A stretch of DNA of 64,000 nt from Flexistipes sinusarabici DSM 4947 (lineage in GTDB: Bacteria > Chrysiogenota > Deferribacteres > Deferribacterales > Flexistipitaceae), in the NCBI RefSeq assembly GCF_000218625.1, contig NC_015672.1:1178001-1242000 (forward strand), read 5' to 3'. The notes under the pieces were generated by a model, which was given only the letters and a program-made list of their open reading frames with translations, was not told where the DNA came from and made no database searches. Below, piece by piece: positions 1 to 9,363 of this stretch. The number at the start of each line of letters is the position of its first letter. Within the stretch, counting starts at the first letter, position 1. Made by a program: the position numbers and the translations under genes.

Positions 1-1
1 C

Positions 2-334
2 GAGAAGGCTGTATTTGCCAGGATGGTATCAGAGAGGGAAAGAATTGCAAAAAGATACAGATCCGAGGGTAAAGAGGAAGCTAAAAAAATTCGTGCTAAT
101 GCTGACAAAGAAAAACGTATAATCCTCGCTGAAGCATACAGAAAAGTTCAAAATATTAAAGGTGAGACGGATTCCAAAACAATTAAAATATATGCCGATG
201 CATATAGTGCCAATGAATCTTTTTATGCATTTAACAAAAAACTTGAGATTTTTGATTCATTGAGTGAAAACAACAAATATTTTCTGACAACTCAATCGGA
301 TATTTTTGAATTATTAGAAAAGGGAGTGAAGTAA
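2..334 (+). CDS. hflC: HflC C-terminal part (5' end outside window)
   Basis: The frame is open from base 2, so the gene starts before the window; about 110 C-terminal residues are visible. They begin EKAVFARMVSERERIAKRYR and continue into the alanine/lysine/glutamate-rich helical stretch (SEGKEEAKKIRANADKE) typical of the prohibitin/SPFH family protein HflC. HflC normally pairs with HflK in the membrane to modulate the FtsH protease, with most of the protein on the periplasmic side. The usual HflC tail (YADAYSANESFYAFNKKLE) is present, and a TAA ends the gene. HflK and the N-terminal membrane anchor should lie upstream, outside view. A related SPFH protein is possible but less likely. Confidence 0.8.
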   Translation, partial: EKAVFARMVSERERIAKRYRSEGKEEAKKIRANADKEKRIILAEAYRKVQNIKGETDSKTIKIYADAYSANESFYAFNKKLEIFDSLSENNKYFLTTQSDIFELLEKGVK

Positions 335-351
335 TCAAACAAATTAAAATT

Positions 352-541
352 CAAGTTTCGCACTTACACTGTTTTCACGTCTTTGTTCACCCTGTTAAAT
401 ATCAGCTTCGCTGATTGCCTGTGGCATTTAACAGGGCAGGGAGTGAGAACGACGAAGCAATCTCTTTATTTTCTTGTTTTGAGATTGCCACAACCCTGTT
501 TCCACAGGGTTTCGCAATGACAAAACGAAGTGCGAAACTTG
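352..541. repeat. MITE-like element with 14-bp perfect terminal inverted repeats and nested hairpins
   Basis: CAAGTTTCGCACTT at 352-365 is the exact reverse complement of AAGTGCGAAACTTG at 528-541. Nested inside are CCCTGTTAAAT/ATTTAACAGGG (390-400/426-436) enclosing ATCAG/CTGAT, then GCAATCTC/GAGATTGC (457-464/481-488), then ACCCTGT-TTCC-ACAGGGT (493-510). There is no reading frame. It fills the 318-base gap between hflC and hom and looks like a non-autonomous repeat or REP-type cluster. It could also act as an end-of-operon structure for hflC. Confidence 0.7.
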
Positions 542-593
542 ATTTAAAATAATAAAAAATCTTGTTTGACAGCTTAGTTTAAAAGTTAACCGC

Positions 594-622
594 TTGACTT
601 TAAACAGGCGAAATAGTAGTAT
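594..622 (+). promoter_or_regulatory. Sigma-70-type promoter for the hom operon
   Basis: TTGACT (594-599), a 17-base spacer, then TAGTAT (617-622). A short leader carries AGGAGGT at 639-645 before the GTG start at 653. It lies just outside the repeat element. Confidence 0.6.
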
Positions 623-652
623 CCCAAGCTATATTTTCAGGAGGTTTTTTAA

Positions 653-1966
653 GTGAAAAAGAGCATTAATGTTGGAATTATCGGTTACGGCACAGTGGGC
701 AGAGGTACACTGGAAGTGCTTTTGGATAACAAAGACGTTATTAAGGACAAAACCGGCTTTACCCTTAATGTTAAAACTGTGGCCGATTTAAAGATCGAGG
801 AAATTGAAGATGATTACCTGGAAAACGTTACCAATAAAACCACCGATGCTTACGACGTTATAAACGATAAAGAGATAGATATCGTTATAGAGCTGATCGG
901 GGGCTACAGCCCTGCAAAGACCTTTATTATGGACTCTATTGCCAATAAAAAGCATGTTGTAACAGCAAACAAAGCTCTGCTTGCAGTGGACGGACAGGAT
1001 ATTTTTCAGGCTGCAGAAGAGAATAATGTTTGTCTCGGTTTTGAAGGGAGTGTCGGCGGCGGGATTCCCGTTATCAGAGTTCTAAAAGAAGATCTGGCTG
1101 CCAATAACGTTAAAGAGATTTACGGTATTATTAATGGAACAGCAAATTATATTCTTACCAAAATGGAGGAAGAGGAAAAGGAATTTGCCGATGTGCTGAT
1201 AGATGCCCAGAGTCTTGGGTATGCTGAAGCTGACCCCACTTTTGATGTGGAAGGGACTGATACTGCACATAAAATTTCCATCCTTTCATCAATAGCATTC
1301 AATACTGTAGTGCCTTTTGAAAATGTTTTTGTGGAAGGTATCTCTAATATCAAATGTGTGGATGTTGAGTTTGCCAAAAAACTGGGTTGTAAGATAAAAC
1401 TGCTGGCCATTGCAAAAAAGAATGATAACGATATTGAAGTTCGGGTACACCCGACTATAATTCCCCACAACTATATTTTATCCAAAGTTCAGGATGTTTT
1501 TAATGCAGTTTATTTTGTATCCGATAAACTTGACAGAACAATACATTACGGGCGCGGGGCAGGCAGTCTTCCCACCGGCAGTGCAGTTGTTTCCGATATT
1601 ATAACAATTGCCAGGGATATGAAATGTAAATGCCCGTCACGGGTTCCTGTTCTCGGTTTTACAAAAGAGTATAAGTCATATTTTCCTGTAAAGGATATAA
1701 ATGATATCGAGTCTGCATTTTATCTGCGTTTCAGTGCTGAAGATAAGCCCGGGGTTTTGTCAAAAATAGCCGGAGTACTTGGGAAATATAATATCAGTAT
1801 CAATTCAGCTATACAACCGTCCCAAACTTCGCCTGGTGAGATTGTTCCTCTTGTTTTTATGACTTATGAAACAATTGGAAGAAATGTAAAAAATGCTGTG
1901 GATGAGCTTGATAATTCCGATTTCGTGAGAGACAAAACTGTTGTTATCAGAGTGGAAGGCATATAA
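653..1966 (+). CDS. hom: Homoserine dehydrogenase
   Basis: Reduces aspartate semialdehyde to homoserine, the branch point to threonine and methionine; cytoplasmic. The 437 residues show an N-terminal Rossmann motif GIIGYGTVGRG (8-18), the VTANKALLA strand (103-111), the catalytic NGTANYILTKM segment (161-171) and the signature GYAEADPTFDVEGTDTAHK (189-207). A C-terminal ACT domain begins near RFSAEDKPGVLSKIAG and is a likely threonine sensor. The start is GTG, chosen for the AGGAGGT eight bases upstream. It is first in an operon with a mutase-like gene, lysC and cimA, spaced by 18 bases or less or overlapping. Length and domains are standard. Confidence 0.95.
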   Translation: MKKSINVGIIGYGTVGRGTLEVLLDNKDVIKDKTGFTLNVKTVADLKIEEIEDDYLENVTNKTTDAYDVINDKEIDIVIELIGGYSPAKTFIMDSIANKKHVVTANKALLAVDGQDIFQAAEENNVCLGFEGSVGGGIPVIRVLKEDLAANNVKEIYGIINGTANYILTKMEEEEKEFADVLIDAQSLGYAEADPTFDVEGTDTAHKISILSSIAFNTVVPFENVFVEGISNIKCVDVEFAKKLGCKIKLLAIAKKNDNDIEVRVHPTIIPHNYILSKVQDVFNAVYFVSDKLDRTIHYGRGAGSLPTGSAVVSDIITIARDMKCKCPSRVPVLGFTKEYKSYFPVKDINDIESAFYLRFSAEDKPGVLSKIAGVLGKYNISINSAIQPSQTSPGEIVPLVFMTYETIGRNVKNAVDELDNSDFVRDKTVVIRVEGI

Positions 1967-1984
1967 TATTTACAAGGTGTTTAA

Positions 1985-3151
1985 ATGAAATATTTTGTTT
2001 TACTTTGTGATGGAATGGCTGATTACAGAATACCTCAGCTGGATGACCGTACAATAATTGAATATGCAAATATACCTAATATGGATTATCTGGCCAAAAA
2101 CGGGTCCTGCGGCAAAATACATACTGTTCCCGAAGGCATGTATCCCGGCAGTGATATCTGCAATCTCAGTGTATTTGGTTACGATCCCCGCAAATATTAC
2201 ACCGGCAGAAGCCCTCTGGAAGCTGCCAGTAAAGGGATAGATCTGGATGATAACGATATGTCCTTTCGTTGTAATATTGTAACTTATTCTGAAAATTATT
2301 CCAAAATGGATGACTTCAGCGGGGAACATGTTTCCCAGGAAACAGCAGAAAAAATCATCAGGGTGCTTAATAAAGAATTTAAAAATGAAGGCTTTGAATT
2401 TTACAGCGGTGTCGGTTACAGAAATCTCATGATTGTTAGAAACTGCGACTATAACTTAACATCCACACCGCCTCATGATATAATGGGTAAATATATTAGC
2501 GACTATCTGCCAGTCGGCAGAGGTGCAGAAAAATTAAAGGCTGTTATGAAAAGGGCTAATGAGATTATAGCAAACATGGAGTCAGAAAATGCAAACGGCA
2601 TATGGCTTTGGGGGGAAGGCAGAAAACCGCTCTTGGATTCGTTTCAAAAATTATATGGAGTGAGTGGTTCTGTAGTGGCGGCTGTGGACTTGATAAAGGG
2701 AATAGGCAAATTTGCAGGACTTGATGTTATTGATGTACCCGGAGCAACCGGTTTTATCGATACAAACTTTGAAGGCAAAGCAAAATATGCTGTAAACTCA
2801 CTTAAAAATAAGGATTATGTTTTTGTCCATGTTGAAGCGCCGGATGAAGCCGGGCATATGGGAAGTGTCGAAGAGAAAATTAATGCTGTTGAGAATATAG
2901 ACAAGATTATGCTGCCTGTTATAATGGACGGACTCAGCAATTTTGATGATTTCAGAATTCTCCTTACTCCTGATCACCCCACACCCATTTCATTAAAAAC
3001 ACATGTTGCCGATCCTGTACCGGCAATAATTTACGGCAGTAATGTGAAAAAGGATGAAAATGTATATTTTTCTGAATTTATAAAACCTTCTTTTGACATC
3101 AATGATGGTTATAAGATAGCTGATTATTTTATTAATAAATCGATAATTTAA
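1985..3151 (+). CDS. Cofactor-independent phosphoglycerate mutase-like protein, putative homoserine kinase
   Basis: 388 residues of the alkaline-phosphatase superfamily ApgM branch. The metal/active-site motifs are LLCDGMAD (6-13), PGSDICNLS (54-62) with the presumed phospho-acceptor serine, HVEAPDEAGH in the second half and LTPDHPTP near the C-terminus. Relatives in hom/lysC operons of organisms without ThrB have been proposed as homoserine kinases, because a mutase active site can move phosphate from a donor such as PEP. Here the gene sits exactly between hom and lysC, 18 and 15 bases away, and no GHMP-type thrB is visible in the window. The family is clear; the substrate is inferred from context. 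Plain glycolytic phosphoglycerate mutase remains the alternative. Confidence 0.8.
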   Translation: MKYFVLLCDGMADYRIPQLDDRTIIEYANIPNMDYLAKNGSCGKIHTVPEGMYPGSDICNLSVFGYDPRKYYTGRSPLEAASKGIDLDDNDMSFRCNIVTYSENYSKMDDFSGEHVSQETAEKIIRVLNKEFKNEGFEFYSGVGYRNLMIVRNCDYNLTSTPPHDIMGKYISDYLPVGRGAEKLKAVMKRANEIIANMESENANGIWLWGEGRKPLLDSFQKLYGVSGSVVAAVDLIKGIGKFAGLDVIDVPGATGFIDTNFEGKAKYAVNSLKNKDYVFVHVEAPDEAGHMGSVEEKINAVENIDKIMLPVIMDGLSNFDDFRILLTPDHPTPISLKTHVADPVPAIIYGSNVKKDENVYFSEFIKPSFDINDGYKIADYFINKSII

Positions 3152-3166
3152 CCCAGGAGGTATACG

Positions 3167-4396
3167 ATGAGCTTGGTGGTCATGAAATTCGGTGGAACCA
3201 GCGTCGGCTCAGTAGAGCGGATTAAAAATGTTGCAAAAAGAATAGCCAAACGCAAAGAGGAAGGGCACGACGTTGTGGTCACCTGCTCTGCAATGGGCGG
3301 GGAAACCGACAGACTTATAAATTTGCTAACAGAAATAAGCCCCAAATATGATCCAAGAGAATACGATATGCTTGTTTCAACCGGAGAACAGGCGAGTATC
3401 GCCCTTGTTACCCAGGCGCTGAAAGAGATGGGTTATGATGCGATATCCTTTACCGGTCCTCAAATAGGGATGGTTACCGATGGCGCACATTCAAAGGCCA
3501 GAATAAAGGAAATCAGTGCTGAGCGCTTGAAAGAGGCGATAAGTAAAGGCAAAATCTGTGTTGTTGCAGGTTTTCAGGGTATTTTCCCGGAGACCGGAGA
3601 TATAACAACACTCGGCAGAGGTGGTTCAGATACTACGGCTGTGGCAATAGCTGCTGCTATAAATGCGGACGTCTGCGAAATATATACGGATGTTGATGGT
3701 ATTTATACGGCTGATCCCCGCATTGTCAGAGGAGCAAGAAAACTTGATAAAGTATCATATGAGGAAATGCTTGAACTCTCATCGCTGGGGGCAAAAGTCC
3801 TTCAATCGAGAAGCGTTGAATTCGGCATGAAATATGGTGTTGATATAATGGTACTGTCATCTATGGAAGAAAAACCCGGTACATTAGTTACAAAGGAGGA
3901 TATAGAGATGGAAAAAGTTATTGTTTCAGGTGTAACAGCAGATAAAAATCAGGCAAAAATTACTATTAGGGGTGTTCCGGACAGGCCCGGAATTGCAGCG
4001 GAAATTTTTGGCAGACTGGCCGAAAATCATATAAATGTTGATATGATTATCCAGAACGTAAGTGTTGAACTAAAAACAGACCTTTCTTTCACTGTGGCTA
4101 AAACAGATCTTTTAAGAGCTATGGATGTGTGTGAAAAGGTTGCCAAAGATATAGAAGCTCAGGATGTTATCAGCGATGAAAAGATTGCCAAAATATCTGT
4201 TGTGGGTGTTGGTATGAAAAGTCATGCCGGTGTTGCAGCTGATATGTTCAAAACATTACAGGAAAATAATATCAATATACAGATGATTTCCACCAGTGAA
4301 ATAAAAATATCAGCTGTAATTGAAGAGAAATATTCTGAATTAGCTGTCAGGGTATTACATGAAAAATTATTGCCGGAGGGAGAAGATGCCTCATGA
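3167..4396 (+). CDS. lysC: Aspartate kinase
   Basis: Phosphorylates aspartate, the first step to lysine, threonine, methionine and diaminopimelate. The 409 residues have the N-terminal kinase motif [10 protein letters not shown], the conserved loop [13 protein letters not shown] in the middle and [13 protein letters not shown]. Two C-terminal ACT units follow, starting near [20 protein letters not shown] and [19 protein letters not shown], and should bind the feedback amino acid. The start ATG has AGGAGG nine bases upstream. The 3' end overlaps cimA by 11 bases. Inside the gene a strong ribosome site precedes an in-frame ATG at 3908, so a separate regulatory subunit is probably made (see that entry). 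Confidence 0.95.
   Translation: MSLVVMKFGGTSVGSVERIKNVAKRIAKRKEEGHDVVVTCSAMGGETDRLINLLTEISPKYDPREYDMLVSTGEQASIALVTQALKEMGYDAISFTGPQIGMVTDGAHSKARIKEISAERLKEAISKGKICVVAGFQGIFPETGDITTLGRGGSDTTAVAIAAAINADVCEIYTDVDGIYTADPRIVRGARKLDKVSYEEMLELSSLGAKVLQSRSVEFGMKYGVDIMVLSSMEEKPGTLVTKEDIEMEKVIVSGVTADKNQAKITIRGVPDRPGIAAEIFGRLAENHINVDMIIQNVSVELKTDLSFTVAKTDLLRAMDVCEKVAKDIEAQDVISDEKIAKISVVGVGMKSHAGVAADMFKTLQENNINIQMISTSEIKISAVIEEKYSELAVRVLHEKLLPEGEDAS
3892..4396 (+). CDS. Internal in-frame start: aspartokinase beta subunit (ACT domains only)
   Basis: Within lysC, AAAGGAGG at 3892-3899 is followed eight bases later by an in-frame ATG at 3908 ([13 protein letters not shown]). Translation from there gives a 162-residue polypeptide holding both ACT units and nothing of the kinase domain. 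The same arrangement is established for Bacillus subtilis LysC and corynebacterial aspartokinases, which are alpha2-beta2 enzymes with beta made from an internal start. The ribosome site and frame are seen directly; that it is used is inferred. The coding part is 3908-4396. Confidence 0.6.
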
Positions 4397-5972
4397 AGAT
4401 AAAACCTTAGTGCTTTATGATACTTTGCTCAGAGACGGGACACAGTCGGAAGATGTCAATTTTACCGTGCAGGATAAGGTACGGATAGCAGAAGAGCTTG
4501 ACGATTTCGGAATAGATTTTATCGAGGGAGGATGGCCGGGTTCTAATCCCAGAGATATAGAATTTTTTAATGAAGTTAAAAAATCCAAAGTAAATCCGGC
4601 AAAAATATGCGCATTCGGCAGCACAAGAAGGGCGAAAAAAAGCTGTGAGAATGACGAAAGCATCCAGGCACTTTTGCAAAGCGGAGCGGCCAATATAACA
4701 ATCTTCGGCAAAACGTGGGATTTGCATGTTACCGAAGCTTTAAAAATATCTCTGGAAAATAATCTGGAACTTATCAATGATACAATTTCATATTTGAAAA
4801 AGAAGGTCAGCAACGTATTTTACGATGCAGAGCACTTTTTTGATGGTTACAAGGCCAATCCTGAATATGCGCTAAAAACGCTTAAGGCTGCTATGGATGC
4901 AAAAGCCGACTGCCTTGTTTTATGTGACACAAACGGCGGGACTATGCCCGATGAATTGGTTGATATAATCAAAAAAGTAAGAGAAGTTACCGGAGAGTAT
5001 CCTCTGGGTATTCATTGTCATAACGACAGTGAGTGTGCAGTTGCCAATTCTGTTTTGGCTGTACGTAATGGTATTACACATATTCAGGGGACGATAAACG
5101 GATATGGAGAAAGATGCGGTAATGCAAACCTCTGCTCAGTTATACCGAACCTTCAGTTGAAGTATGGTTACGACTGTGTGGAAGATGAAAACCTGAAAAA
5201 ATTGTGGTCCCTCTCCAGACTTGTCAACGAACTTGGTAATCTCAAGCACAATATCCATCAGCCGTATGTGGGCAGAGCAGCTTTTGCTCATAAAGGCGGG
5301 GTTCACGTAAGTGCCATTCTGAAAAACGCCAGAACTTATGAACATATAAAACCGGAACTTGTCGGCAATACACAGCGGGTACTTGTTTCCGATCTTTCAG
5401 GTAAAAGTAATCTCATGTACAAAGCTAAGGATTTTGGTCTTGAGCTCGACAGTAATGATCCAAAAATGAACAGCCTTTTGGAAAAGCTGAAAGAACTCGA
5501 AAACAAAGGGTTTCAATATGAAGGTGCTGAGGCATCTTTTGAACTTCTGGTTCGTAAAGCTATAGGTAACTTTACAAAGTTTTTTGACCTTTTGAGTTTC
5601 CGCGTTATAGACGAAAAAAGAAGTGCCATAGAACCTCCTTTTGCAGAGGCTACCGTTATGCTGAGAGTTGGAGGAGATATTGAGCATACAGCAGCAATAG
5701 GCAACGGCCCGGTTAATGCTCTTGATAATTCTCTGAGAAAGGCTCTGGAAAAATTCTACCCCAGCTTAAAGACTATGGATCTTGTGGATTATAAAGTGCG
5801 GATTCTTACCGGTAAAGACGGCACAAAAGCTATAACAAGGGTTTTGATAGAATCCAAAGATGAGACGGACACATGGGGCACCGTGGGGGTAGCACACAAC
5901 ATCATTGATGCAAGTTATCAGGCAATGGTGGATTCTATTGAATACAAGCTGTTTAAGGATACGTATAAATAG
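4386..5972 (+). CDS. cimA: (R)-citramalate synthase
   Basis: Condenses acetyl-CoA with pyruvate to citramalate, giving 2-oxobutyrate for isoleucine without threonine deaminase. From ATG 4386 the protein is 528 residues. GGAGGG at 4375-4380 supports this start over an in-frame ATG at 4359 lying inside lysC. The DRE-TIM metallolyase barrel opens with [11 protein letters not shown] and has the metal-binding [15 protein letters not shown] and [13 protein letters not shown] LeuA-type allosteric domain occupies about the last 130 residues ([21 protein letters not shown]). The long CimA-type N-terminus and size separate it from isopropylmalate and homocitrate synthases. Last gene of the operon, overlapping lysC by 11 bases. 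Confidence 0.9.
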   Translation: MPHEDKTLVLYDTLLRDGTQSEDVNFTVQDKVRIAEELDDFGIDFIEGGWPGSNPRDIEFFNEVKKSKVNPAKICAFGSTRRAKKSCENDESIQALLQSGAANITIFGKTWDLHVTEALKISLENNLELINDTISYLKKKVSNVFYDAEHFFDGYKANPEYALKTLKAAMDAKADCLVLCDTNGGTMPDELVDIIKKVREVTGEYPLGIHCHNDSECAVANSVLAVRNGITHIQGTINGYGERCGNANLCSVIPNLQLKYGYDCVEDENLKKLWSLSRLVNELGNLKHNIHQPYVGRAAFAHKGGVHVSAILKNARTYEHIKPELVGNTQRVLVSDLSGKSNLMYKAKDFGLELDSNDPKMNSLLEKLKELENKGFQYEGAEASFELLVRKAIGNFTKFFDLLSFRVIDEKRSAIEPPFAEATVMLRVGGDIEHTAAIGNGPVNALDNSLRKALEKFYPSLKTMDLVDYKVRILTGKDGTKAITRVLIESKDETDTWGTVGVAHNIIDASYQAMVDSIEYKLFKDTYK

Positions 5973-6060
5973 AGGTTGTTTGATGTAGTTAGATGTAGTT
6001 AGATGTTGTTGAAGGTAGTAAGGGTTGTAGGGGTAGTTTAGTTTGGAAATTTGAACGTTG
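5973..6060. repeat. Low-complexity tract with 10-bp tandem units (GATGTAGTTA)
   Basis: GATGTAGTTA occurs at 5982-5991 and 5992-6001 and a third decayed copy follows; then comes a G/T-rich AGGTAG-like tract and GTTTGGAAATTTGAACGTTGAACC. Its vocabulary (TTGAACGTTGAAC, AGGTAG/CTACCT) recurs in other gaps in the window. It separates cimA from murI. Confidence 0.6.
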
Positions 6061-6078
6061 AACCAAACAGGAGCGACA

Positions 6079-6849
6079 GTGACAATAGGTATTTTTGATT
6101 CCGGAGTAGGGGGGCTAACAGTTTTTAAAAGTATTGCCGAAAATTTTCCAGAAATGGATTTATTCTATCTGGGAGATACGGCAAGGGTTCCGTACGGCAA
6201 CAAATCTCCTTCCACTGTAAAACGATACAGTGAAGAGTGTGCTTCTTTTCTCATTGCAAATTTTAATGTGGATGCCCTTGTGATTGCCTGCAATACAGCA
6301 TCATCCTATGCAATTGATTTTCTTCGGGAAAAATTTGGCATCCCTGTAGTAGGTGTTGTTGCACCCGGTTCTTATCAGGCAGTTAAAACAAGTATTAACA
6401 AAAAAATCGGCATCATAGGAACAAATGGGACGGTGAAAAGCCGCTCCTACTATAATGCAATAAAAAGAATAAACGGAGACATTGATGTGTATCAAAAAGC
6501 CTGCCCGCTTTTCGTCCCCCTCGTGGAAGAAGGAAGAATCCATCACGAAATAACGGATATGGTAATAAAAGAATATGTCGGAATACTTCACAGCAAAGGA
6601 ATAGATACGCTGATATTGGGGTGCACACATTACCCGTTGTTAAAAAAACGTATAAAATCCCTTTTCCCGTCTTTGAACATTGTTGATTCAGCTGAAGCAA
6701 TATTAAAAGACATAGAAAACCTGAATATTCCATTTAAAGAAAATGGTAAAAGAGAAATATTTGTAACTGACGACGCGTGCTCATTTGAAAAGTTTGCACA
6801 ACAAATACTCGGAGAAACGAAAATTTCAGAAGTTAATATCGAAAAATAA
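6079..6849 (+). CDS. murI: Glutamate racemase
   Basis: Interconverts L- and D-glutamate to supply D-Glu for peptidoglycan. The start is taken as GTG 6079 because AGGAG lies at 6069-6073; the in-frame TTG at 6058 sits in repeat sequence and has no ribosome site. That gives 256 residues, normal for the family. Motifs: IGIFDSGVGGLTVF at the N-terminus, LGDTARVPYGNKS, the catalytic cysteine in IACNTASS and the second catalytic cysteine in LGCTHYPLL. It is transcribed alone, separated from cimA by the repeat tract, and faces nrdJ across a shared hairpin terminator. Confidence 0.93.
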   Translation: MTIGIFDSGVGGLTVFKSIAENFPEMDLFYLGDTARVPYGNKSPSTVKRYSEECASFLIANFNVDALVIACNTASSYAIDFLREKFGIPVVGVVAPGSYQAVKTSINKKIGIIGTNGTVKSRSYYNAIKRINGDIDVYQKACPLFVPLVEEGRIHHEITDMVIKEYVGILHSKGIDTLILGCTHYPLLKKRIKSLFPSLNIVDSAEAILKDIENLNIPFKENGKREIFVTDDACSFEKFAQQILGETKISEVNIEK

Positions 6850-6850
6850 G

Positions 6851-6891
6851 GACAGCTTCAGACTGAGATACAAACTGAAGCTGCCCTGTCC
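6851..6891. terminator. Hairpin between convergent murI and nrdJ
   Basis: CAGCTTCAG (6853-6861) pairs with CTGAAGCTG (6875-6883), with outer GGACAG/CTGTCC extensions. Read on the minus strand the stem is followed by CCTTATTTTT, so it best terminates nrdJ. The plus-strand side lacks a good T-run. Confidence 0.6.
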
Positions 6892-6909
6892 TGTTTCAAA
6901 AATTATCTT

Positions 6910-9294
6910 TTAAGAGCAGTGTGAGTAGCCGCAGGAGTAGCATACATCACAACCTTCCACATGCTGAATCGGGCCGCCGCACTCAGGACAGGCACCGTTT
7001 TTTACTGTAGGAGTGTCTGTGCTCTCTTCAACTTTTTTTTCTCCCTTTTCGGCTTCTTCAAGAAGTTTATCCACCGTTACTTTTTCCTGATTAATCACGC
7101 TTATTTCTATAGGGTTACTTACTGCTTTTTCAATCGCTTTGCCCACTGCATCAGCACAACTTAAAACCTGATTAGGCCCGAAACCGTACCTCATATGACA
7201 GGAAATTCCTTTCAACTGTTTAATAATGGTTTCCGGTTCTCCACCGCTTCTTAATGCAAGTGAAATAAGTCTGCCCATTGCCTCACACTGACTTTGGGCA
7301 CAGCCGCCTGCTTTACCCATGCTTGTGAAAACCTCAAAAGGTTCTCCTTCTTCATCGTAATTGATAGTTACATATAGTTTGCCGCAACCAGTCATCATTT
7401 CGATAGTTCTACCCATAAGCATTTTCGGCCTGGGTTTGGGGCTGAAAGTACCTTTTACTTCAAGGAATTTTTCATCTTCCTTACCCCCTTCTTTATCTTT
7501 AGATGTACCTACATTTAAAACCTGGCCGGTTCTGGATCCGTCCCTGTATATTGTAATACCTTTACAACCTTCTTTATATGCCAGTTCATATACCTCTCTT
7601 ACATCATCAGGAGTGGCTTCATTGGCAAAATTTACAGTTTTACTCACAGCATTGTCGGTAAATTTCTGGAATGCCGACTGCATTCTGACGTGCCACTTTG
7701 GAGATATTTCATGAGCAGTGACAAAAATTTTCTTGTATTTTTCCGGTACCACTGTGCTCTCTTTTACCGTACCTTTTTCTGCAATGTATTCAAAAAGCTC
7801 CGAGCTGAAAAACCCTTCCTTTTTAGATATTTCACGGAAAGTAGGGCAGACTTCCACAAGCTTGTCGTTGTCCATCACATTTCTGTAAAAAGCTATTGCA
7901 AAGTAAGGCTCCACTCCGCTGGAACTTCCGCCTATTATAGATATAGTTCCGGTGGGAGCAATCGTGGTTATAGTGGCATTTCTCATGTATTCAAAACCAA
8001 GTCCCGGATAAATACTTCCTTCAAAATTTGGGAAATTGCCTCTTATTTTTGCAATCTCTGATGATGCTTCTCTGCCTTTGTCCCTGATAAATTTCATAAG
8101 GTCTTCAGCCAGCTTTAAAGCCTCCTCGGAGTTATAAGGAATGTCCAGCTTTGCAAGCATGTCTGCCCATCCCATTATGCCGAGTCCGATTTTTCTGTTT
8201 CTTTTTGTCATATCCTCTATCTGTTTTATAGGGTATTTGTTCATGTCGATAACATTGTCCAGAAAGTGTGTAGCCGTTTTTACTGTATTTTGTAGCTCTT
8301 CCCACATAATATTACCGTTATCAACAAACCTGCTCACATTAATTGAGCCGAGATTACAGGATTCATATGGCAGCAGCGGCTGCTCTCCGCAGGGGTTTGT
8401 ACTCTCAATTTCACCGACTTGCGGGGTGGGGTTGTCTCTGTTGATTCTGTCAAGGAAAATTATTCCGGGATCACCGCCTTCCCAGGCTAAGGTTACCATT
8501 TCATTGAAAACTTCTCTGGCATTCAACTTTTTTAATACTTTGTTATTTTTTGGATTGATAAGGTCGTATTCACGGTTTTCATCAACTGCTTTCATGAACT
8601 CTTCTGTTAATCCTACAGAAAGGTTAAAATTGGTAAGACGGGATTTATCCCTTTTTGCATAAATAAAATCCATTATATCCGGATGGTCGACGCGCAAGAT
8701 ACCCATATTGGCACCGCGCCTTGTGCCTCCCTGCTTTATAGTTTCAGTTGCAGAATCAAAAACACTCATAAAGGAAACGGGGCCGCTGGAGACACCCTTT
8801 GTAGTTTTTACCACGTCATCTTTGGGACGCAGCCTTGAAAAAGAGAAACCTGTGCCGCCTCCTGATTTGTGTATAAGAGCGGTATGCTTAACAGATTCAA
8901 AAATTTCTTCCAGTGAGTCGTTTACCGGCAGCACAAAGCATGCAGAAAGCTGCTGAAGCTCTTTACCGGCATTCATAAGTGTGGGTGAATTTGGCAAAAA
9001 CCTAAGAGATACCATTTCATTGTAAAAAGATTCTGCTGTTTTGCTTATGTCGCAGTCTTTATTATATAACAGCTCAGCCTGAGCTATATTAATGGCAACA
9101 CGCTGAAACATTTCCATTGGAGACTCAATGACATTGCCTTCTTCATCTTTCTTAAGGTAACGCCTTCTGAGGACCGTTACCGCATTAGCAGAAAGCTGAG
9201 GTTCTTCATTTAACCGTTTCTTTATTTCCTGGTAATTGATCTTTAGGTTATTTTTCTTTTTGTTGTCTTTGTTTTCCCTTTTATTGTCCTCCAT
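6910..9294 (-). CDS. nrdJ: Adenosylcobalamin-dependent (class II) ribonucleotide reductase
   Basis: Reduces ribonucleotides to deoxyribonucleotides with coenzyme B12; oxygen-independent. The start is ATG 9294 (MEDNKRENKDNKKKNN), with AGGAGG ten bases upstream at 9305-9310; an ATG 90 bases further upstream has no such site. The protein has 794 residues. Visible are the allosteric/activity region (NSPTLMNAGKELQQLSACFVLP), the active-site cysteine loop STNPCGEQPLLPYESCNLG, NATITTIAPTGTISIIGG and a C-terminal zinc ribbon CPECGG...CDVCYSCGYSHCS. It carries the usual TSCPD-like segment MMTGCGKLYVTINYDE. No B12 riboswitch is evident in the leader. Single-gene unit. Confidence 0.95.
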   Translation of the reverse strand: MEDNKRENKDNKKKNNLKINYQEIKKRLNEEPQLSANAVTVLRRRYLKKDEEGNVIESPMEMFQRVAINIAQAELLYNKDCDISKTAESFYNEMVSLRFLPNSPTLMNAGKELQQLSACFVLPVNDSLEEIFESVKHTALIHKSGGGTGFSFSRLRPKDDVVKTTKGVSSGPVSFMSVFDSATETIKQGGTRRGANMGILRVDHPDIMDFIYAKRDKSRLTNFNLSVGLTEEFMKAVDENREYDLINPKNNKVLKKLNAREVFNEMVTLAWEGGDPGIIFLDRINRDNPTPQVGEIESTNPCGEQPLLPYESCNLGSINVSRFVDNGNIMWEELQNTVKTATHFLDNVIDMNKYPIKQIEDMTKRNRKIGLGIMGWADMLAKLDIPYNSEEALKLAEDLMKFIRDKGREASSEIAKIRGNFPNFEGSIYPGLGFEYMRNATITTIAPTGTISIIGGSSSGVEPYFAIAFYRNVMDNDKLVEVCPTFREISKKEGFFSSELFEYIAEKGTVKESTVVPEKYKKIFVTAHEISPKWHVRMQSAFQKFTDNAVSKTVNFANEATPDDVREVYELAYKEGCKGITIYRDGSRTGQVLNVGTSKDKEGGKEDEKFLEVKGTFSPKPRPKMLMGRTIEMMTGCGKLYVTINYDEEGEPFEVFTSMGKAGGCAQSQCEAMGRLISLALRSGGEPETIIKQLKGISCHMRYGFGPNQVLSCADAVGKAIEKAVSNPIEISVINQEKVTVDKLLEEAEKGEKKVEESTDTPTVKNGACPECGGPIQHVEGCDVCYSCGYSHCS

Positions 9295-9337
9295 TGAAGC
9301 ACAACCTCCTTTATAATAAGCATTAAAACGTAAAATC

Positions 9338-9349
9338 TTTGTTAACAAA
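9338..9349. promoter_or_regulatory. 12-bp palindrome in the nrdJ leader
   Basis: TTTGTTAACAAA is a perfect palindrome just downstream of the predicted nrdJ transcription start. It could be a repressor operator. It does not match the NrdR box consensus as I know it. In such A/T-rich DNA it may be chance. Confidence 0.25.
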
Positions 9350-9363
9350 AGATAATTAAAAAA

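Noticed and set aside
352-541. CRISPR-like repeats
   Set aside because: Inverted repeats and hairpins only; no regularly spaced direct repeats or cas genes anywhere in the window.
4359-4385. Upstream ATG start for cimA
   Set aside because: It gives nine extra residues inside lysC, whereas ATG 4386 has GGAGGG five bases upstream.
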